The notes under the pieces: model-generated | Told to the model about the DNA's origin: nothing | The model's input: only the letters and a program-made list of their open reading frames with translations | Databases searched by the model: none | Translations under genes and position numbers: made by a program | Source: Saccharopolyspora_C sp047200635 | Lineage (GTDB): Bacteria; Actinomycetota; Actinomycetes; Mycobacteriales; Pseudonocardiaceae | Reading direction: 5' to 3' | Assembly: GCF_047200635.1 (NCBI RefSeq) | Contig: NZ_JBJZOI010000013.1 | Location: 62,001 to 126,000, forward strand | DNA length: 64,000 nucleotides | In this document: piece by piece, positions 32,047 through 40,997 of the stretch | Numbering within the stretch: the stretch's first letter is position 1 | Layout of the letters: every line of letters begins with the position of its first letter

Positions 32047-32892
32047 TCAACGCCCGGACAACCGCAGCAGCGCCTCGCGGTGCGGCGTCCCCGGCTCGGC
32101 GGTGAGCGTGATCAGCTGCTGATCCGGATCGGCGGCGCAGGTCAGCGTCGACCAGTCCAGGACGAGCTCTCCGACCGCCGGGTGCCGCAGCACCTTGCTG
32201 CCCGACTCCCGCGCGGCCACGTGGTGCGCTCCCCACCAGCGGCGGAAGTCCGCGTCCCGCCCCGAGAGCTCGGCCACCAGCTCCGCCAGCAGCGGATCGC
32301 CCGGGGCGGCGGCCGCCTCCATCCGCAGCTGCGCCGCGCAGGAGCGGGCCACGTGCTCCCAGTCGGGATAGCGCGAGCGCAGCTCCGGGTCCACGAACAC
32401 CAGCCGCACGAAGTTGCGCTCCGGGAGGGGGAAGCGCGCGAAGTCGACGAACAGCGCCGCCGCGCTCTCGTTCCAGGCCAGCACGTCGGTGCGGCGGCCC
32501 AGCAGCATCGCGGGCGTGGTGGTGAGGTCCGCCAGCAGCCGCAGCAGCTCCGGCCGGGCGGACTGCCGCGCCGGGTGCGCGGAGCGGTCCGCCTCCTTGC
32601 CCGAGAGCTCGAACAGGTAGGCGCGCTCGTCGGAGGCCAGCCGCAGCACCCGCGCCAGCGCCTCCAGCACCGCTTCCGAGGCCGTCCGGCGCCCCTGCTC
32701 CAGGCGGGTGTAGTGGTCGGTGCTGATCGAGGCCAGCGCCGCCACCTCCTCCCGGCGCAGCCCGCGCACCCGCCGCCTGCCGGTCCCGGGCAGTCCGGCC
32801 GAGTCCGGGCTCAGCGCCGTGCGCCTGGCCCGCAGGAACTCGCCGAGCTCGTGCGCTCTGCTGATCCGATCCGGGGCGTCGGTGCTGCTCAT
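32047..32892 (-). CDS. MmyB-type XRE regulator (HTH + MLTR ligand domain)
   Basis: A 281-residue regulator. The N-terminal XRE HTH (LGEFLRARRTALSPDSAGLPG, VRGLRREEVAALASISTDHYTRLEQGRR, residues about 15-75) is followed by an MmyB-like ligand-binding domain (LLADLTTTPAMLLGRRTDVLAWN, FVRLVFVDPELRSRYPDWEHVA). Family members bind fatty-acid-like ligands and often control an adjacent divergent oxidoreductase or hydrolase. Here the divergent gene is the alpha/beta hydrolase at 33028, and a perfect 22 bp palindrome lies between them. The start is ATG 32892. A pseudogene of the same family lies at 18276. Confidence 0.93.
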   Translation of the reverse strand: MSSTDAPDRISRAHELGEFLRARRTALSPDSAGLPGTGRRRVRGLRREEVAALASISTDHYTRLEQGRRTASEAVLEALARVLRLASDERAYLFELSGKEADRSAHPARQSARPELLRLLADLTTTPAMLLGRRTDVLAWNESAAALFVDFARFPLPERNFVRLVFVDPELRSRYPDWEHVARSCAAQLRMEAAAAPGDPLLAELVAELSGRDADFRRWWGAHHVAARESGSKVLRHPAVGELVLDWSTLTCAADPDQQLITLTAEPGTPHREALLRLSGR

Positions 32893-32930
32893 GGCTCCAT
32901 CATCGCAGTGCGCGATCCGGTGCCGGCGTT

Positions 32931-32952
32931 CCTGGGACAGCGCTGTCCCAGG
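32931..32952. promoter_or_regulatory. Perfect 22 bp palindromic operator between MmyB regulator and hydrolase
   Basis: The arms CCTGGGACAGC (32931-32941) and GCTGTCCCAGG (32942-32952) are perfect reverse complements with no spacer. An extra GGACAGG half-site (32951-32957) adjoins. It lies centrally in the 135 nt divergent intergenic region and is the obvious site for the MmyB-type regulator to control both genes. Confidence 0.8.
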
Positions 32953-33027
32953 ACAGGACCGGTCCTTCTCCCGGACGGCCGCCCGGGCCAATCTCGGAGC
33001 CGGACCCCCGCACGAGGAGAAGAGGAC

Positions 33028-33939
33028 ATGCGCACCGACATCACGTTCCCCGGCAACGGCCTCGCCCTCGCGGGCACGCTGTTCACCCCGGACGTTCCCG
33101 GCCCGGATCCGCTGCCCGCGATCGTGATCTCGCACCCCGGCAGCGGTGTGAAGGAGCAGAGCCCGACGAACTACGGTCGGCGCCTGGCCCGCGCCGGGTT
33201 CGCCGCGCTGGCCTTCGACGCCGCCTGCCAGGGCGAGAGCGAGGGCGAACCGCGCGGGACGGAGGACCCCTTCCAGCGCGCCGAGGACATCCGCTCGGCG
33301 GTGAGCCACCTGAGCACCCGCCCGGAGGTCGACCCCGAGCGGATCGGCGCGCTGGGCATCTGCGCCTCCGGCGGCTACGTGCCCTACACCGCGCAGACCG
33401 ACCGCCGGATCAAGGCCGTGGCCACCGTGAGCGCCTCCGACTTCGGCCGGGTGATCCGCGACGGGCTGCACCGCGACCAGGACCCGGCGGTGCTCGACGC
33501 GGTGCTCGCCAGGGCCGGGCAGCTGCGCACCGCCGAGGCGCGCGGGGAGGAGCCGCTGCGCGAGCCCTGGGTGCCGGACGAGTGGCGGGACTCGGAGAAC
33601 CGGCAGAACCGGGAGACCTACGACTACTACCGCACCGAGCGCGGCGCCCACCCCCGCGCGGGCGGTGTCACCCGGCTCCCGCGCGACCTCGACCGCCTCG
33701 CGCTCTACGACTCCTTCGCGCTGATCCACCTGCTGGCGCCCCGGCCGCTGCTGATGATCGCCGGGTCGGAGGCGGACACCGCGCACATGAGCCGGGACGC
33801 CGTCGCGGCGGCCACCGGACCGGCGGAGCTGTGGATCATCGAGGGCGCCAGCCACGTCGACCTCTACGACCGCGACGAGTACCTCACCCCCATCGCGGCG
33901 CGGCTCGCCGACTTCTTCGGCGAGCACCTGGCGGCCTGA
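33028..33939 (+). CDS. Alpha/beta hydrolase, YcjY/dienelactone-hydrolase-like, Cys nucleophile
   Basis: A 303-residue alpha/beta hydrolase. Features are AIVISHPGSGVKEQ near residue 31, FDAACQGESEGEPRG, the nucleophile elbow LGICASGGYV, where Cys takes the place of the usual Ser (G-x-C-x-S), GSEADT (acid) and a C-terminal GASHVDLYD (His). The Cys nucleophile is shared with dienelactone hydrolases and YcjY-type proteins. It is divergent from the MmyB regulator, the common pairing in actinobacteria. ATG 33028 follows GAGGAGAAGAGG. The substrate is unknown. Confidence 0.9.
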   Translation: MRTDITFPGNGLALAGTLFTPDVPGPDPLPAIVISHPGSGVKEQSPTNYGRRLARAGFAALAFDAACQGESEGEPRGTEDPFQRAEDIRSAVSHLSTRPEVDPERIGALGICASGGYVPYTAQTDRRIKAVATVSASDFGRVIRDGLHRDQDPAVLDAVLARAGQLRTAEARGEEPLREPWVPDEWRDSENRQNRETYDYYRTERGAHPRAGGVTRLPRDLDRLALYDSFALIHLLAPRPLLMIAGSEADTAHMSRDAVAAATGPAELWIIEGASHVDLYDRDEYLTPIAARLADFFGEHLAA

Positions 33940-33944
33940 CGCGA

Positions 33945-33981
33945 ACGGCCCCCTCCGGAACGGGGTGCCGGAGGGGGCCGT
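33945..33981. terminator. Strong bidirectional terminator hairpin
   Basis: A perfect 14 bp stem, ACGGCCCCCTCCGG (33945-33958) with CCGGAGGGGGCCGT (33968-33981), 9 nt loop, between the convergent hydrolase and GMC oxidoreductase genes. It is the strongest hairpin seen in the window. Confidence 0.88.
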
Positions 33982-33995
33982 CCACTCGCGCCGGG

Positions 33996-35549
33996 CTAGC
34001 CGGCGTTGTCCTCCTCGAGGAGGTCGGAGCACTTCTCGCCGATGGCCATCGTGGTGATGTTGGGGTTCACCGCCACCAGGAACGGCATCGCCGAGGCGTC
34101 CGCCACCCGCAGGCCCTGAACGCCCTTGACCCGCAGCCGCGCGTCGAGCGGGGCGTTCCGGTCGTCGTCCGCGCCCATCGGCACCGAGGCCGCCGGGTGG
34201 TAGACGGTGTTGTGCGTCTTGCGGATGTAGTCCGCGATCTCGTCGTCGGTGCGCACGTCCGGCCCGGGGTGCAGCTCGGCGCCGGCCCAGCCCTCCATCG
34301 CCCGCTGCGAGACGATCCTCCGGGCGAGCTTGATGCCCTCGGTCATCACCCGGATGTCGTGCGGATCGGTGAAGTACCGCGGGTCCACCCGGGGCTTGTC
34401 GCGGAAGTCCCGGGTGCGCAGCCGGACCGTGCCGATCGAGCGGCTGCGGGTGACGTTCGGGGTGAGGCAGAAGCCGTTCTCCGTCGTCGGGTAGCCCTGC
34501 CGCGCGGTGTGCATGTCGAAGGGCACCGAGCCGTAGTGGAACATCAGGTCCGGGCGGTCCAGGCCCGGCTCGGTGGTGGTGAAGATGCCGATCTCCCACC
34601 ACTGCGTCGATTCCCGCGGCATCGGCTGCTTCGCGTCCCAGCCGATCACGCCCTCCGGGTGGTCCTGGAGGTTCGAGCCGACGCCGGGGGAGTCGACCAG
34701 CACGTCCACCCCGACCTCGCGCAGGTGCTCGGCCGGGCCGATGCCGGAGAGCATGAGCAGCTTCGGGGTGTCGATGGCGCCGGTGGACAGCACCACCTCG
34801 CGCCGCGCCCGCACGGTCCGGGTGCGGATGAGGTCCGGGTCCAGGTAGGCCACGCCGGTGGCGCGCTTGCCGTCGAACACGACCTTCTTGGCGCGCACCT
34901 CGGTGCGCACCTCCAGGTTCGGGCGCTTGCCGATGATCGGGTGCAGGTAGGACACCGAGGACGAGGAGCGGGTGCCGTCCTCGCGGGCGTTGATCTGGAA
35001 CCAGTTCGCCCCGTGCGTGACCGTCTTCCCCGAGTTGAACTCGGTGATCGGGATCCCGGCCTCCTCGCAGGCCCGCAGCAGCGCGACCCCGGACGGGTCC
35101 TTCGGCGGCACGCTGCGCAGCGTCACGGGACCGCTGCGGCCGTGGTGCTCGCCGGGGCCGTCGTTGGTCTCCAGCCGCTTGTAGAGCGGGAAGACGTCCT
35201 TCGCGCTCCAGCCCGTGGCGCCCATCGCCGCCCACTCGTCGAGGTCCTCGGCCGGGGCCCAGAACGCGATGCACGAGTTGTGCGAGGAGCAACCGCCGAG
35301 CACCCGGGCGCGGGCGTGACGCATGTAGGAGTTGCCCTGCTCCTGCGGCTCCACCTGGTAGTCCCAGTCGTAGCCGGACTCCAGCAGCGCCATCCAGCGG
35401 TCCAGCTCCAGGACCGCCTTGTCGCCCACGTCGGACGGGCCCGCCTCCAGCAGGCACACCGTCGTGTCGGGGTTCTCGGACAGCCGCGCGGCCACGGCGG
35501 CGCCGGCGCTGCCGCCGCCCACCACCACGTAGTCGAACTCTTCGGTCAT
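33996..35549 (-). CDS. GMC-family oxidoreductase, choline dehydrogenase-like
   Basis: A 517-residue FAD enzyme. The ADP-binding motif is VVVGGGSAGAAVA (about residues 8-20). GMC signature 1 is ARVLGGCSSHN and signature 2 is STGAIDTPKLLMLSGIGP. The active-site His lies in YHPAASVPMG, and the final VNPNITTMAIGEK carries Asn in the second catalytic position. In choline metabolism this enzyme oxidises choline to betaine aldehyde. The start lies 2 nt after the APC permease stop, and the betaine aldehyde dehydrogenase gene precedes the permease, which supports that substrate, although other alcohols are possible. Confidence 0.88.
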   Translation of the reverse strand: MTEEFDYVVVGGGSAGAAVAARLSENPDTTVCLLEAGPSDVGDKAVLELDRWMALLESGYDWDYQVEPQEQGNSYMRHARARVLGGCSSHNSCIAFWAPAEDLDEWAAMGATGWSAKDVFPLYKRLETNDGPGEHHGRSGPVTLRSVPPKDPSGVALLRACEEAGIPITEFNSGKTVTHGANWFQINAREDGTRSSSSVSYLHPIIGKRPNLEVRTEVRAKKVVFDGKRATGVAYLDPDLIRTRTVRARREVVLSTGAIDTPKLLMLSGIGPAEHLREVGVDVLVDSPGVGSNLQDHPEGVIGWDAKQPMPRESTQWWEIGIFTTTEPGLDRPDLMFHYGSVPFDMHTARQGYPTTENGFCLTPNVTRSRSIGTVRLRTRDFRDKPRVDPRYFTDPHDIRVMTEGIKLARRIVSQRAMEGWAGAELHPGPDVRTDDEIADYIRKTHNTVYHPAASVPMGADDDRNAPLDARLRVKGVQGLRVADASAMPFLVAVNPNITTMAIGEKCSDLLEEDNAG

Positions 35550-35551
35550 GC

Positions 35552-37111
35552 TCACAGCTCCGTTTCCGCTCGGGACAGGGCCGGTTCCGGGTCCTCGGTG
35601 GGGTCCGCGGCGCTGGCCGCGTGGTCGGCGAGCACCCCGACGCGGTGCCGCTGGACGAACCAGTAGTAGGCGAAGCCGCCGACCGCCGCGACGCCCACGA
35701 ACAGCACCGAGCTCCACTGCAGGTACCAGTGGAACGGCGGTTCGGCGTTGTAGACCTCGTTGCGCGGCCAGGCCAGGTTCACCGTCATGCCCGTGCCCCA
35801 CAGCACGGCGAGCACGTTGACCGGCAGGCCCCAGCGGCCCAGCGAGAACCGCCCCTCCTGCTTCGCCGACGACCACTGGCCGCGCAACCGCGCCACCAGC
35901 ATCGGGACCGTCACCAGCAGGTACGAGATGTAGATCAGGATGATCGCCAGGCTGGTGACGGCCGAGAAGATCTGCGGCTGCCCGATGTTGACCACCAGCA
36001 GCACCACCGCGATCACGCCGATCACCACGGCGGGCACCACCGGGGTCTGGAACCGCGGGCTCACCCGCGCCAGCCTGGACCCGCCCGGCAGCGCGTTGTC
36101 CCGGGCCATCGCGAACGCGATGCGGATCGCGGCGGTGTGCACCGCCAGCACGCAGACCGTGATCGCCACGAACACGACGAGCAGGAACAGCCGGCCGACC
36201 AGCGGCCCCAGCGCGTCGGTGAGCACGAACTGCAGGCCGTCCTCGGTCAGCTCCGGCGCGGTGAGGTCGCGGGCCGCCATCAGCGCCAGCAGGATGATCA
36301 GGCCGCCGAGCGCGAACGAGGCGATCAGCGACCGCAGGATCGCCTTCGGCGCGTTGCGGTGCGGGTCGATGGATTCCTCGCCGAGCGAGGAGGCGGTGTC
36401 GAAGCCGTACATCACGTAGGAGGAGGCGATCGCGGCCACGAGGAACGCGCCCAGGTAACCGCTGCCGCCGTAGGCGTCCCCGGTGCCCTGGGTGTCGAGC
36501 ACGACCTCCGGCCCCCGCGTGGCGAACACGGCCAGCACCAGGATCAGCAGCACCGCCGCGACCAGCTCGATCGCCACGCCCGCGCTGTTGATCCGCGCCA
36601 TCAGCTTGACTCCGAAGGCGTTGACCAGCGTGGTGAACACGATCAGCGCGCTGGCCAGCAGCACGCCGTTGGCCGCCTCGGTGGTCCCGGTCCCGTCGCC
36701 GACGATCTGGAAGGCGCCCCAGATCTGCGGCAGCGTGTGCTGGTAGGCCAGCGCGGTCGCCGAGATCGAGACGATCGAGGCCAGCAGCATCATCCAGCCC
36801 GCCAGCCAGGCGACGTGCTTGCCGCCGAGCCGCTTCGACCAGTTGTAGATCGATCCGGCGATGGGGTAGTGCGAGGCCAGCTCCGCGAAGCTCAACGCCA
36901 CCATCAGCTGCCCGAGGAACACCAGCGGCCAGGACCACCAGTAGGCCGGGCCGCCGAAGGAGAGCCCGAAGTAGGACAGCTGGAAGGTGCCGGTCAGCAC
37001 GGAGATGTAGCTGATTCCCGCGGCGAACGTGTGGAACGAACCGAGGGTTCTCCTCAGCTTGTTGGTGTAGCCGAACTCGCTGAGCTCGGCGTCACCGGAG
37101 GGCGCGCTCAT
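35552..37111 (-). CDS. APC-superfamily permease (probable choline or amine uptake)
   Basis: A 519-residue amino acid-polyamine-organocation permease with about 12 membrane segments. The N-terminus LRRTLGSFHTFAAGISYISVLTG and the helix-1/helix-6 regions (GISYISVLTG, MYGFDTASSLGEESIDPHRNAPKAI) match the APC/ACT-type fold. It is sandwiched between the betaine aldehyde dehydrogenase and choline dehydrogenase-like genes, so choline or a related amine is the likely cargo. BCCT transporters more commonly occupy this position. Confidence 0.9.
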   Translation of the reverse strand: MSAPSGDAELSEFGYTNKLRRTLGSFHTFAAGISYISVLTGTFQLSYFGLSFGGPAYWWSWPLVFLGQLMVALSFAELASHYPIAGSIYNWSKRLGGKHVAWLAGWMMLLASIVSISATALAYQHTLPQIWGAFQIVGDGTGTTEAANGVLLASALIVFTTLVNAFGVKLMARINSAGVAIELVAAVLLILVLAVFATRGPEVVLDTQGTGDAYGGSGYLGAFLVAAIASSYVMYGFDTASSLGEESIDPHRNAPKAILRSLIASFALGGLIILLALMAARDLTAPELTEDGLQFVLTDALGPLVGRLFLLVVFVAITVCVLAVHTAAIRIAFAMARDNALPGGSRLARVSPRFQTPVVPAVVIGVIAVVLLVVNIGQPQIFSAVTSLAIILIYISYLLVTVPMLVARLRGQWSSAKQEGRFSLGRWGLPVNVLAVLWGTGMTVNLAWPRNEVYNAEPPFHWYLQWSSVLFVGVAAVGGFAYYWFVQRHRVGVLADHAASAADPTEDPEPALSRAETEL

Positions 37112-37202
37112 GCCCGAACTCCTTCTCCGCGCCCGCCCCGCGCGGGCTGCGCGGGGCGGGCGGCGAGTGATCGTTGCGCGATGAAGGGGACTCCTGGCCC
37201 GC

Positions 37203-38693
37203 TCAGCGGCCGTCGAACCACCGCGGCGGCGCGGGGCGCAGGTTCTGGTGGATGTGCTTGGCCTCCTGGTACTCGCCGAGACCGGCGCGGCCGAGCTCGC
37301 GGCCCACCCCGGACTGCTTGAACCCGCCCCACTCCGCCTGCGGCAGGTAGGGGTGGAAGTCGTTGATCCAGATGGTGCCGTGCCGCAGCCGGTGCGCGAC
37401 GCGCTGCGCGCGGCTCACGTCGGAGCTGAACACCGCGCCCGCCAGGCCGTAGCAGGTGTCGTTGGCGATGCGCACGGCGTCGTCCTCGTCGGTGAACCGC
37501 TCCACGGTCAGCACCGGGCCGAAGGACTCCTCGGTGACCGCGGCGGAGCCCTGCCGGACCTCGTCGAGGACCGTCGGCAGGTAGTAGTGCCCGTCGCGGA
37601 ACCGCTCGCCCTCGGGGCGCGCGCCGCCGGTGCGCAGCACGGCGCCCTCCTCGACGGCCTTCGCGACGTACCGGGAGACCTTCTCCAGGTGCGCGGCAGA
37701 GATCAGCGGACCGGTCTCGGCGTCGGGGTCGAACGGGCCGCCGAGGCGGATGCGCTCCGCGCGGCGCACCACCTCGTCGACGAAGCGGTCGTGGATCTCG
37801 TCCTGCACGATCAGCCGCGCCCCGGCCGAGCAGACCTGCCCGGAGTGCAGGAACACCGCCATCAGGGCGTAGTCCACGGCGGTGTCGAAGTCCGCGTCGG
37901 CGAACACGACGTTGGGGTTCTTCCCGCCCAGCTCCAGCGCGACCTTCTTCACGGTCGCCGCGGCGGCCGCGGCCACCTCGCGGCCGGTGTGCAGGCCGCC
38001 GGTGAACGAGACCAGGTCGACGTCCGGGTGCTCGGAGAGCACCGCGCCGACCTCGGCCCCGGTCCCCAGCACCAGGTTGCCGACCCCGGCGGGCAGCCCG
38101 GCCTCGGTGAGCGCGCGCATCAGTAGAATCGCGGTGCTGGGGGTGAGCTCGCTGGGCTTGAGCACGAAGGTGTCGCCGGCGGCGATCGCGGGCGCGACCT
38201 TCCAGGCCACCTGCAGCAGCGGGTAGTTCCAGGGCGTGATCATGCCGCAGACGCCGACGGGCTCGTAGCGCACGCGGCTGAACGAATCGGGCGAACCGGT
38301 GTCGATGACGCTGCCGCCGTCGGTGCCCGCGATCTTGCCGAAGTAGCGGAAGCAGGCGGCGATGTCGTCCATGTCGTATTCGCTCTCCACCAGCCGCTTG
38401 CCGGTGTCGCCGGATTCGGCGCGGGCGAACTCGTCCTTGTCCCGGACCAGCAGGTCCGCCACCCGCAGCAGCAGGTCGCCGCGCTCCCAGGCGGAGGTCT
38501 GCGGCCAGCTCCCCTCGTCGAAGGCGGTCCGGGCGGCGCGCACGGCGCGTTCGGCGTCGGCGCGGTCGCCCTCCGAGACGGTGGCCACGAGGGCGCCGTC
38601 GGCGGGACTGCGGATCTCGCGGGAGCCGCCCGCGGCGGCGGGCTGCCAGGTTCCGTCGATGAACAGCGTGCTCGGGCCTGCGGTGTTCGACAT
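37203..38693 (-). CDS. betB: Betaine aldehyde dehydrogenase-like aldehyde dehydrogenase
   Basis: A 496-residue NAD(P)-dependent aldehyde dehydrogenase. It has the cofactor region ITPWNYPLLQVAWKVAPAIAAG, the catalytic Glu in LELGGKNPNVVF, the catalytic Cys in HSGQVCSAG (about residue 288), and the C-terminal GGFKQSGVGRELG typical of betaine aldehyde dehydrogenases. It would convert betaine aldehyde to glycine betaine. It heads the minus-strand choline module and is divergent from a BetI-like TetR gene. Substrate assignment rests on context. Confidence 0.87.
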   Translation of the reverse strand: MSNTAGPSTLFIDGTWQPAAAGGSREIRSPADGALVATVSEGDRADAERAVRAARTAFDEGSWPQTSAWERGDLLLRVADLLVRDKDEFARAESGDTGKRLVESEYDMDDIAACFRYFGKIAGTDGGSVIDTGSPDSFSRVRYEPVGVCGMITPWNYPLLQVAWKVAPAIAAGDTFVLKPSELTPSTAILLMRALTEAGLPAGVGNLVLGTGAEVGAVLSEHPDVDLVSFTGGLHTGREVAAAAAATVKKVALELGGKNPNVVFADADFDTAVDYALMAVFLHSGQVCSAGARLIVQDEIHDRFVDEVVRRAERIRLGGPFDPDAETGPLISAAHLEKVSRYVAKAVEEGAVLRTGGARPEGERFRDGHYYLPTVLDEVRQGSAAVTEESFGPVLTVERFTDEDDAVRIANDTCYGLAGAVFSSDVSRAQRVAHRLRHGTIWINDFHPYLPQAEWGGFKQSGVGRELGRAGLGEYQEAKHIHQNLRPAPPRWFDGR

Positions 38694-38883
38694 AGGTGTC
38701 CCTGCTGGTCCTTCGTCCGATCGGGTCTCGGTGCGGCGCGGGATCGCGCGGGCGGCGGCCGGTGCCGGTGTCGCGGGCGGGCCGGAGGGCCCGGTCGCGG
38801 GGGCACCCGGGTCGGGGTCCGGGGCGGTGTTGGCGCTGCCCGGCGGTCCCGGCCGCGTCGTCGGCAGACCCTAGCACCGGATG

Positions 38884-38897
38884 TGTACACCTGTACA
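38884..38897. promoter_or_regulatory. Candidate BetI-type operator
   Basis: TGTACA-CC-TGTACA is both an inverted and a direct repeat. It lies in the 311 nt divergent intergenic region (38694-39004) between the aldehyde dehydrogenase and the TetR gene, about 190 nt from the former and 107 nt from the latter. The rest of that region is GC-rich without a gene. It is the only clear dyad seen there. Confidence 0.55.
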
Positions 38898-39004
38898 TCA
38901 TCGAGCGCGCCGCGACGCCGCCGGACGTGCTCTGACCAGCTCGGACGTGGTGAAGGTGATGTGGCGCGCAACGGCCCCCGCGATGCGCGTGGCAGGCTTG
39001 GGAC

Positions 39005-39574
39005 ATGTCGACGACGGAGTCCGCGACCCGCCGAAAAGATCCGGCCCGGCGGGAGCGCATCGCGCGCGCGGCGATCACCGTCGTCGCCGAACGCGGCATC
39101 GAGAAGCTCACCCACCGCGCCGTCGCGGCCGCCGCCGAGGTGCCGCTGGGCTCCACGACCTACTACTTCCGCACCCTCGACGACCTGCTCGCCGAGGCGC
39201 TGCGGCACTCCGCGCGCGACGACGTCGCCGAGCTGCGGTCCTGGGCCGAGGCCGTCGACGGCGGCGCGGAGCTGGCCGTCGCCCTCGGTGACCTGGTGCT
39301 GCGCTACCTCGGCCCGCACCGCACCCGCACCGTCGTGCAGCACGAGCTCTACATCGCCGCGCTGCACCGCCCGGCGCTCGCGCACGTCAGCGCCGAATGG
39401 GACGCCGCACTGGTGGAGCTGTTCACCTCCTACACCGATCCCGTTACCGGAAGAGCCCTTTCGGCGGTTTTCTGCGGGCTGCTCCTGCAGGGCATCGTCC
39501 GAGAGTCGGTGCCGAGTCGAGACGAAATCGAAACCACTTTTCGGCGAGTGCTGCTCCCGGTTGGGAATCGCTGA
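39005..39574 (+). CDS. TetR-family regulator, BetI-like
   Basis: A 189-residue regulator with HTH ARRERIARAAITVVAERGIEKLTHRAVAAAAEVPLGSTTYYF, the exact style of BetI and related repressors (LTHRAVA, VPLGSTTYYF), then a helical ligand domain. It is divergent from the betaine aldehyde dehydrogenase-permease-choline dehydrogenase operon and probably represses it in the absence of choline or betaine aldehyde. ATG 39005. Confidence 0.92.
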   Translation: MSTTESATRRKDPARRERIARAAITVVAERGIEKLTHRAVAAAAEVPLGSTTYYFRTLDDLLAEALRHSARDDVAELRSWAEAVDGGAELAVALGDLVLRYLGPHRTRTVVQHELYIAALHRPALAHVSAEWDAALVELFTSYTDPVTGRALSAVFCGLLLQGIVRESVPSRDEIETTFRRVLLPVGNR

Positions 39575-39890
39575 CACAGCAAGGATTTCCGGCCGTTCGG
39601 CTCACCCCTCCGTCGCGGATCTCCGCTCGATTTCGGAAATCCGATCAGTTGATCTTATGCGCTCCGCGGGTGGAGAATGGGCCCAGCGATCCGTATCACC
39701 GGCACCCGCCGCGTGACCGGGCGGGCATCGGCGTCGGAGCAGCGTCGCCGAGCCGATCCGCCCGGGTGCCGCCGGTTCCGCCGGCGGCAGCACGAGGCGG
39801 GTGGACCGGTGCGTGACGGACATTGCCGCGTCGGGGCGTGGCTCGCTCCCAGCAGGACAAACTGATGATCAATCTCAGTGGGGTGAGACC
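39575..39890. promoter_or_regulatory. Regulatory region upstream of coiled-coil gene, with two dyads
   Basis: A 316 nt gap without a gene. Two adjacent perfect dyads lie in an AT-richer patch: GATTTC-G-GAAATC (39629-39641) and GATCA-GT-TGATC (39643-39654). They are followed by TTGATCTTATGCG, which could form part of a promoter. The rest is GC-rich. Function is suggested only by position and symmetry. Confidence 0.4.
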
Positions 39891-40856
39891 GTGGGCTACC
39901 ACAACGAAGATCGTGAACTCGTGCCGCTCAAGTCGGATTTCGACACCGTCTGGTACGGCTACCGCCGCTCCCAGGTCCGCTTCTACATCCAGCAGACCGA
40001 CGCCGAGGTGCGGATGCTGACCGAGGACCGGGACGCCGCGCTGAGCCAGGTCGACGACCTGTCCTCGCAGCTCGAACAGGCGCGCTCCGAGATCGAGGCG
40101 CTGCGCGCGCAGCTCGACGAGGTGTGCCGCAGTCCCGTCGAGGAGTCCGGTCTGTCCGACCGCCTCCGCAGGATGGTGCGGCTGGCCCACGACGAGGCCG
40201 AGGAGGTGGTGTCCTCCGCCCAGGCCGCCGCCGAGCACGAGTGGGCCCGCGCCGAGCAGTCCGCCGCCGAGCTGCGCGCCCGCTACGAGAACCTCGTCCG
40301 CGAGGCCGACCAGTGGCGCAGGCAGTCCGAGACGCAGCGCAACGAGGCGCTCGCCGAGACCCGCCGCGACATCCAGCGGATGGCCCGCGAGGCCGAAGCG
40401 CACCGGCGCAAGCAGGACCACGCCGCCGAGGCGCGCCGCACCCAGGTGGAGACGGACTTCGAGATCTCCATGGCCGCCCGCCGCGACGAGGCCAACCGCG
40501 TGCAGGCCGAGCGCGAGCAGCGCAGCCGCGACGAGGCCCGCCGCCGCGTCCTGGAGGCCACCGCCGAGGCCGAGCGCCGCATCCGCCGGGCCGACGAGCA
40601 CTCCGCCGCGATGCTGCGGATGCGCCAGGACCTCGCCAAGCGGGTCCGGGCCGCGCAGCAGATCATGGCCGACGCGGAGCCGTTCCTCGGCGACGTCGAA
40701 GCGGGCACCATGACGGAGCGCTCCGACTCCTACGCCGCCGGAGTCGTGCACGGCGGGCTGCTGGAGGACGCGGAGGTCGACGTGCCGCGCCAGCGCACCA
40801 GGCCGGCCGCCGCTCCGGAGGAGGCCGAGGTCCCGGTCGAGGCCGTCACCGGCTGA
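39891..40856 (+). CDS. DivIVA/Scy-type coiled-coil protein
   Basis: A 321-residue, almost entirely alpha-helical, highly charged protein. The N-terminal LKSDFDTVWYGYRRSQVRFYIQQ resembles the membrane-targeting start of DivIVA-like proteins (FDTVWRGYRRSQVD...). A long coiled coil runs from about residue 30 to 270, rich in Glu/Arg/Ala with heptad spacing. A Pro/Ala/Glu tail follows. Related actinobacterial proteins scaffold polar growth or division. No membrane segment is seen. GTG 39891 follows GGTGAG. Coiled-coil architecture is certain; a polarity role is inferred. Confidence 0.82.
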   Translation: MGYHNEDRELVPLKSDFDTVWYGYRRSQVRFYIQQTDAEVRMLTEDRDAALSQVDDLSSQLEQARSEIEALRAQLDEVCRSPVEESGLSDRLRRMVRLAHDEAEEVVSSAQAAAEHEWARAEQSAAELRARYENLVREADQWRRQSETQRNEALAETRRDIQRMAREAEAHRRKQDHAAEARRTQVETDFEISMAARRDEANRVQAEREQRSRDEARRRVLEATAEAERRIRRADEHSAAMLRMRQDLAKRVRAAQQIMADAEPFLGDVEAGTMTERSDSYAAGVVHGGLLEDAEVDVPRQRTRPAAAPEEAEVPVEAVTG

Positions 40857-40871
40857 CCGCGCGAGGCACCG

Positions 40872-40912
40872 GGGGTGAGCGGAGCGCCGACGGCGGCCGG
40901 TCCGCTCACCCC
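40872..40912 (+). terminator. Hairpin after coiled-coil gene
   Basis: A perfect 12 bp stem, GGGGTGAGCGGA (40872-40883) with TCCGCTCACCCC (40901-40912), 17 nt loop, starting 15 nt after the stop codon. No T-run follows. Confidence 0.75.
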
Positions 40913-40997
40913 GCGCCGCACTTCCGCGCCGCGACGATCCGCATTAGGTTGGTCGCGTCCGGTGATCAGCCTTCACCGGCGGCGGGAGGGGGCGCGG

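Noticed and set aside
32893..35457. Apparent long N-terminal extension of the MmyB-type regulator
   Set aside because: The extension is antisense to the hydrolase gene and out of frame over the GMC gene; the regulator's HTH starts right after ATG 32892.
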